64,000 bases of DNA, taken from NCBI GenBank assembly GCA_026126205.1, contig JAHCJP010000007.1, forward strand, positions 1-64,000. The letters are read 5' to 3'. Position 1 is the first letter of the stretch. Each line of letters begins with the position of its first letter. This DNA comes from Maricaulaceae bacterium (GTDB lineage Bacteria > Pseudomonadota > Alphaproteobacteria > Caulobacterales > Maricaulaceae). Position numbers and translations under genes: made by a program. Shown in pieces: positions 63,818-64,000 of this stretch. The notes beneath the pieces are model-generated. The model worked only from the letters and a program-made list of their open reading frames with translations. It searched no databases and had not been told where the DNA came from.

Positions 63818-64000
63818 TTATTCCGAAGCCGGGCGCCGCGTCAGGCGGATGACGGCGGGATATTCCGCGCCGCGTTCATGCACCCCGGCCCAGACCAGGA
63901 TCGAGCGCACGGTCCACGGCTCGGGCAGGCCAAGCACGATTTCCGGCCGTCCCTCCGCACCGCCGGCGTCGCAGCCCCATTCGCCCCAGCGCTGGAAGGC
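63818..64000 (-). CDS. C-terminal end of an unidentified CDS, cut by the window edge
   Basis: The last 60 codons and TAA stop of a minus-strand gene are open through the edge and use typical high-GC codons. The segment has WGEWGCDAGGAEGRPE, LGLPEPWTVRSILVWAG and a basic TRRPASE end. No family recognised. The hairpin at 63732-63767 lies beyond its stop. Confidence 0.65.
   Translation of the reverse strand, partial: AFQRWGEWGCDAGGAEGRPEIVLGLPEPWTVRSILVWAGVHERGAEYPAVIRLTRRPASE

Overview
The window is 64 kb of GC-rich alphaproteobacterial chromosome. The strongest taxonomic clues are Caulobacter-type cell-cycle genes (rcdA, a TrcR/DUF1013 regulator), the rpsT-dnaA pair, the ruvCAB-ybgC-tolQRAB-pal-cpoB-tilS-ftsH-glmM order, and TTGACG-N17 promoters. 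I infer a Caulobacterales/Maricaulales (Hyphomonadaceae-like) bacterium. I see no rRNA, CRISPR array, transposase, integrase or prophage.

Layout: 1-2.4 kb holds an SMP-30-like lactonase and a RoxA-like cupin oxygenase. 2.5-4.8 kb holds three consecutive Tat-exported proteins made almost entirely of a TDSD(T/S)G...ADP.GRGRG repeat, with two matching promoters and a Fur-box-like palindrome. 5.0-14.8 kb is the ruvC-ruvA-[AT-richer accessory gene]-ruvB-ybgC-tolQRAB-pal-cpoB-tilS block (recombination, envelope constriction, tRNA-Ile lysidine). 14.8-35.5 kb is mostly housekeeping: ftsH, galU, glmM, dapE, truA, fmt, def, rmuC, kdsB, trcR, rcdA, a D-aminoacylase-like amidohydrolase, folD, yggT and tRNA-Ala(CGC). 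35.5-40 kb has small secreted proteins, a curlin with CsgH, a TraB/GumN protein and an enoyl-CoA hydratase. rpsT, dnaA, oxyR and a dicarboxylate symporter follow.

44.9-57.9 kb is a catabolic island: SDR, ferritin-like diiron protein, sterol-desaturase-type hydroxylase, TonB-dependent receptor, NylB-like serine hydrolase, GMC oxidoreductase, coniferyl-type aldehyde dehydrogenase and penicillin-acylase-family hydrolase. Three promoter regions inside it carry variants of one palindrome, GTGAAC-N3-GTTCAC, suggesting one regulon that imports and oxidises an unknown hydrophobic ester, amide or alcohol substrate. 57.9-62.1 kb is a copper module (csoR with its operator, an outer-membrane TolC-like lipoprotein, a Tat multicopper oxidase, a CusF-type chaperone and a PepSY membrane protein). 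A MerC-like protein with a Zur-like upstream motif, an alpha/beta hydrolase and a truncated CDS close the window.

Best candidates for something undescribed: the three-gene Tat-exported repeat family with its shared promoters, the single foreign-looking gene inserted exactly at the ruvA/ruvB translational overlap, and the palindrome-linked catabolic island. All functions are assigned by eye from motifs and context; no database search was run.
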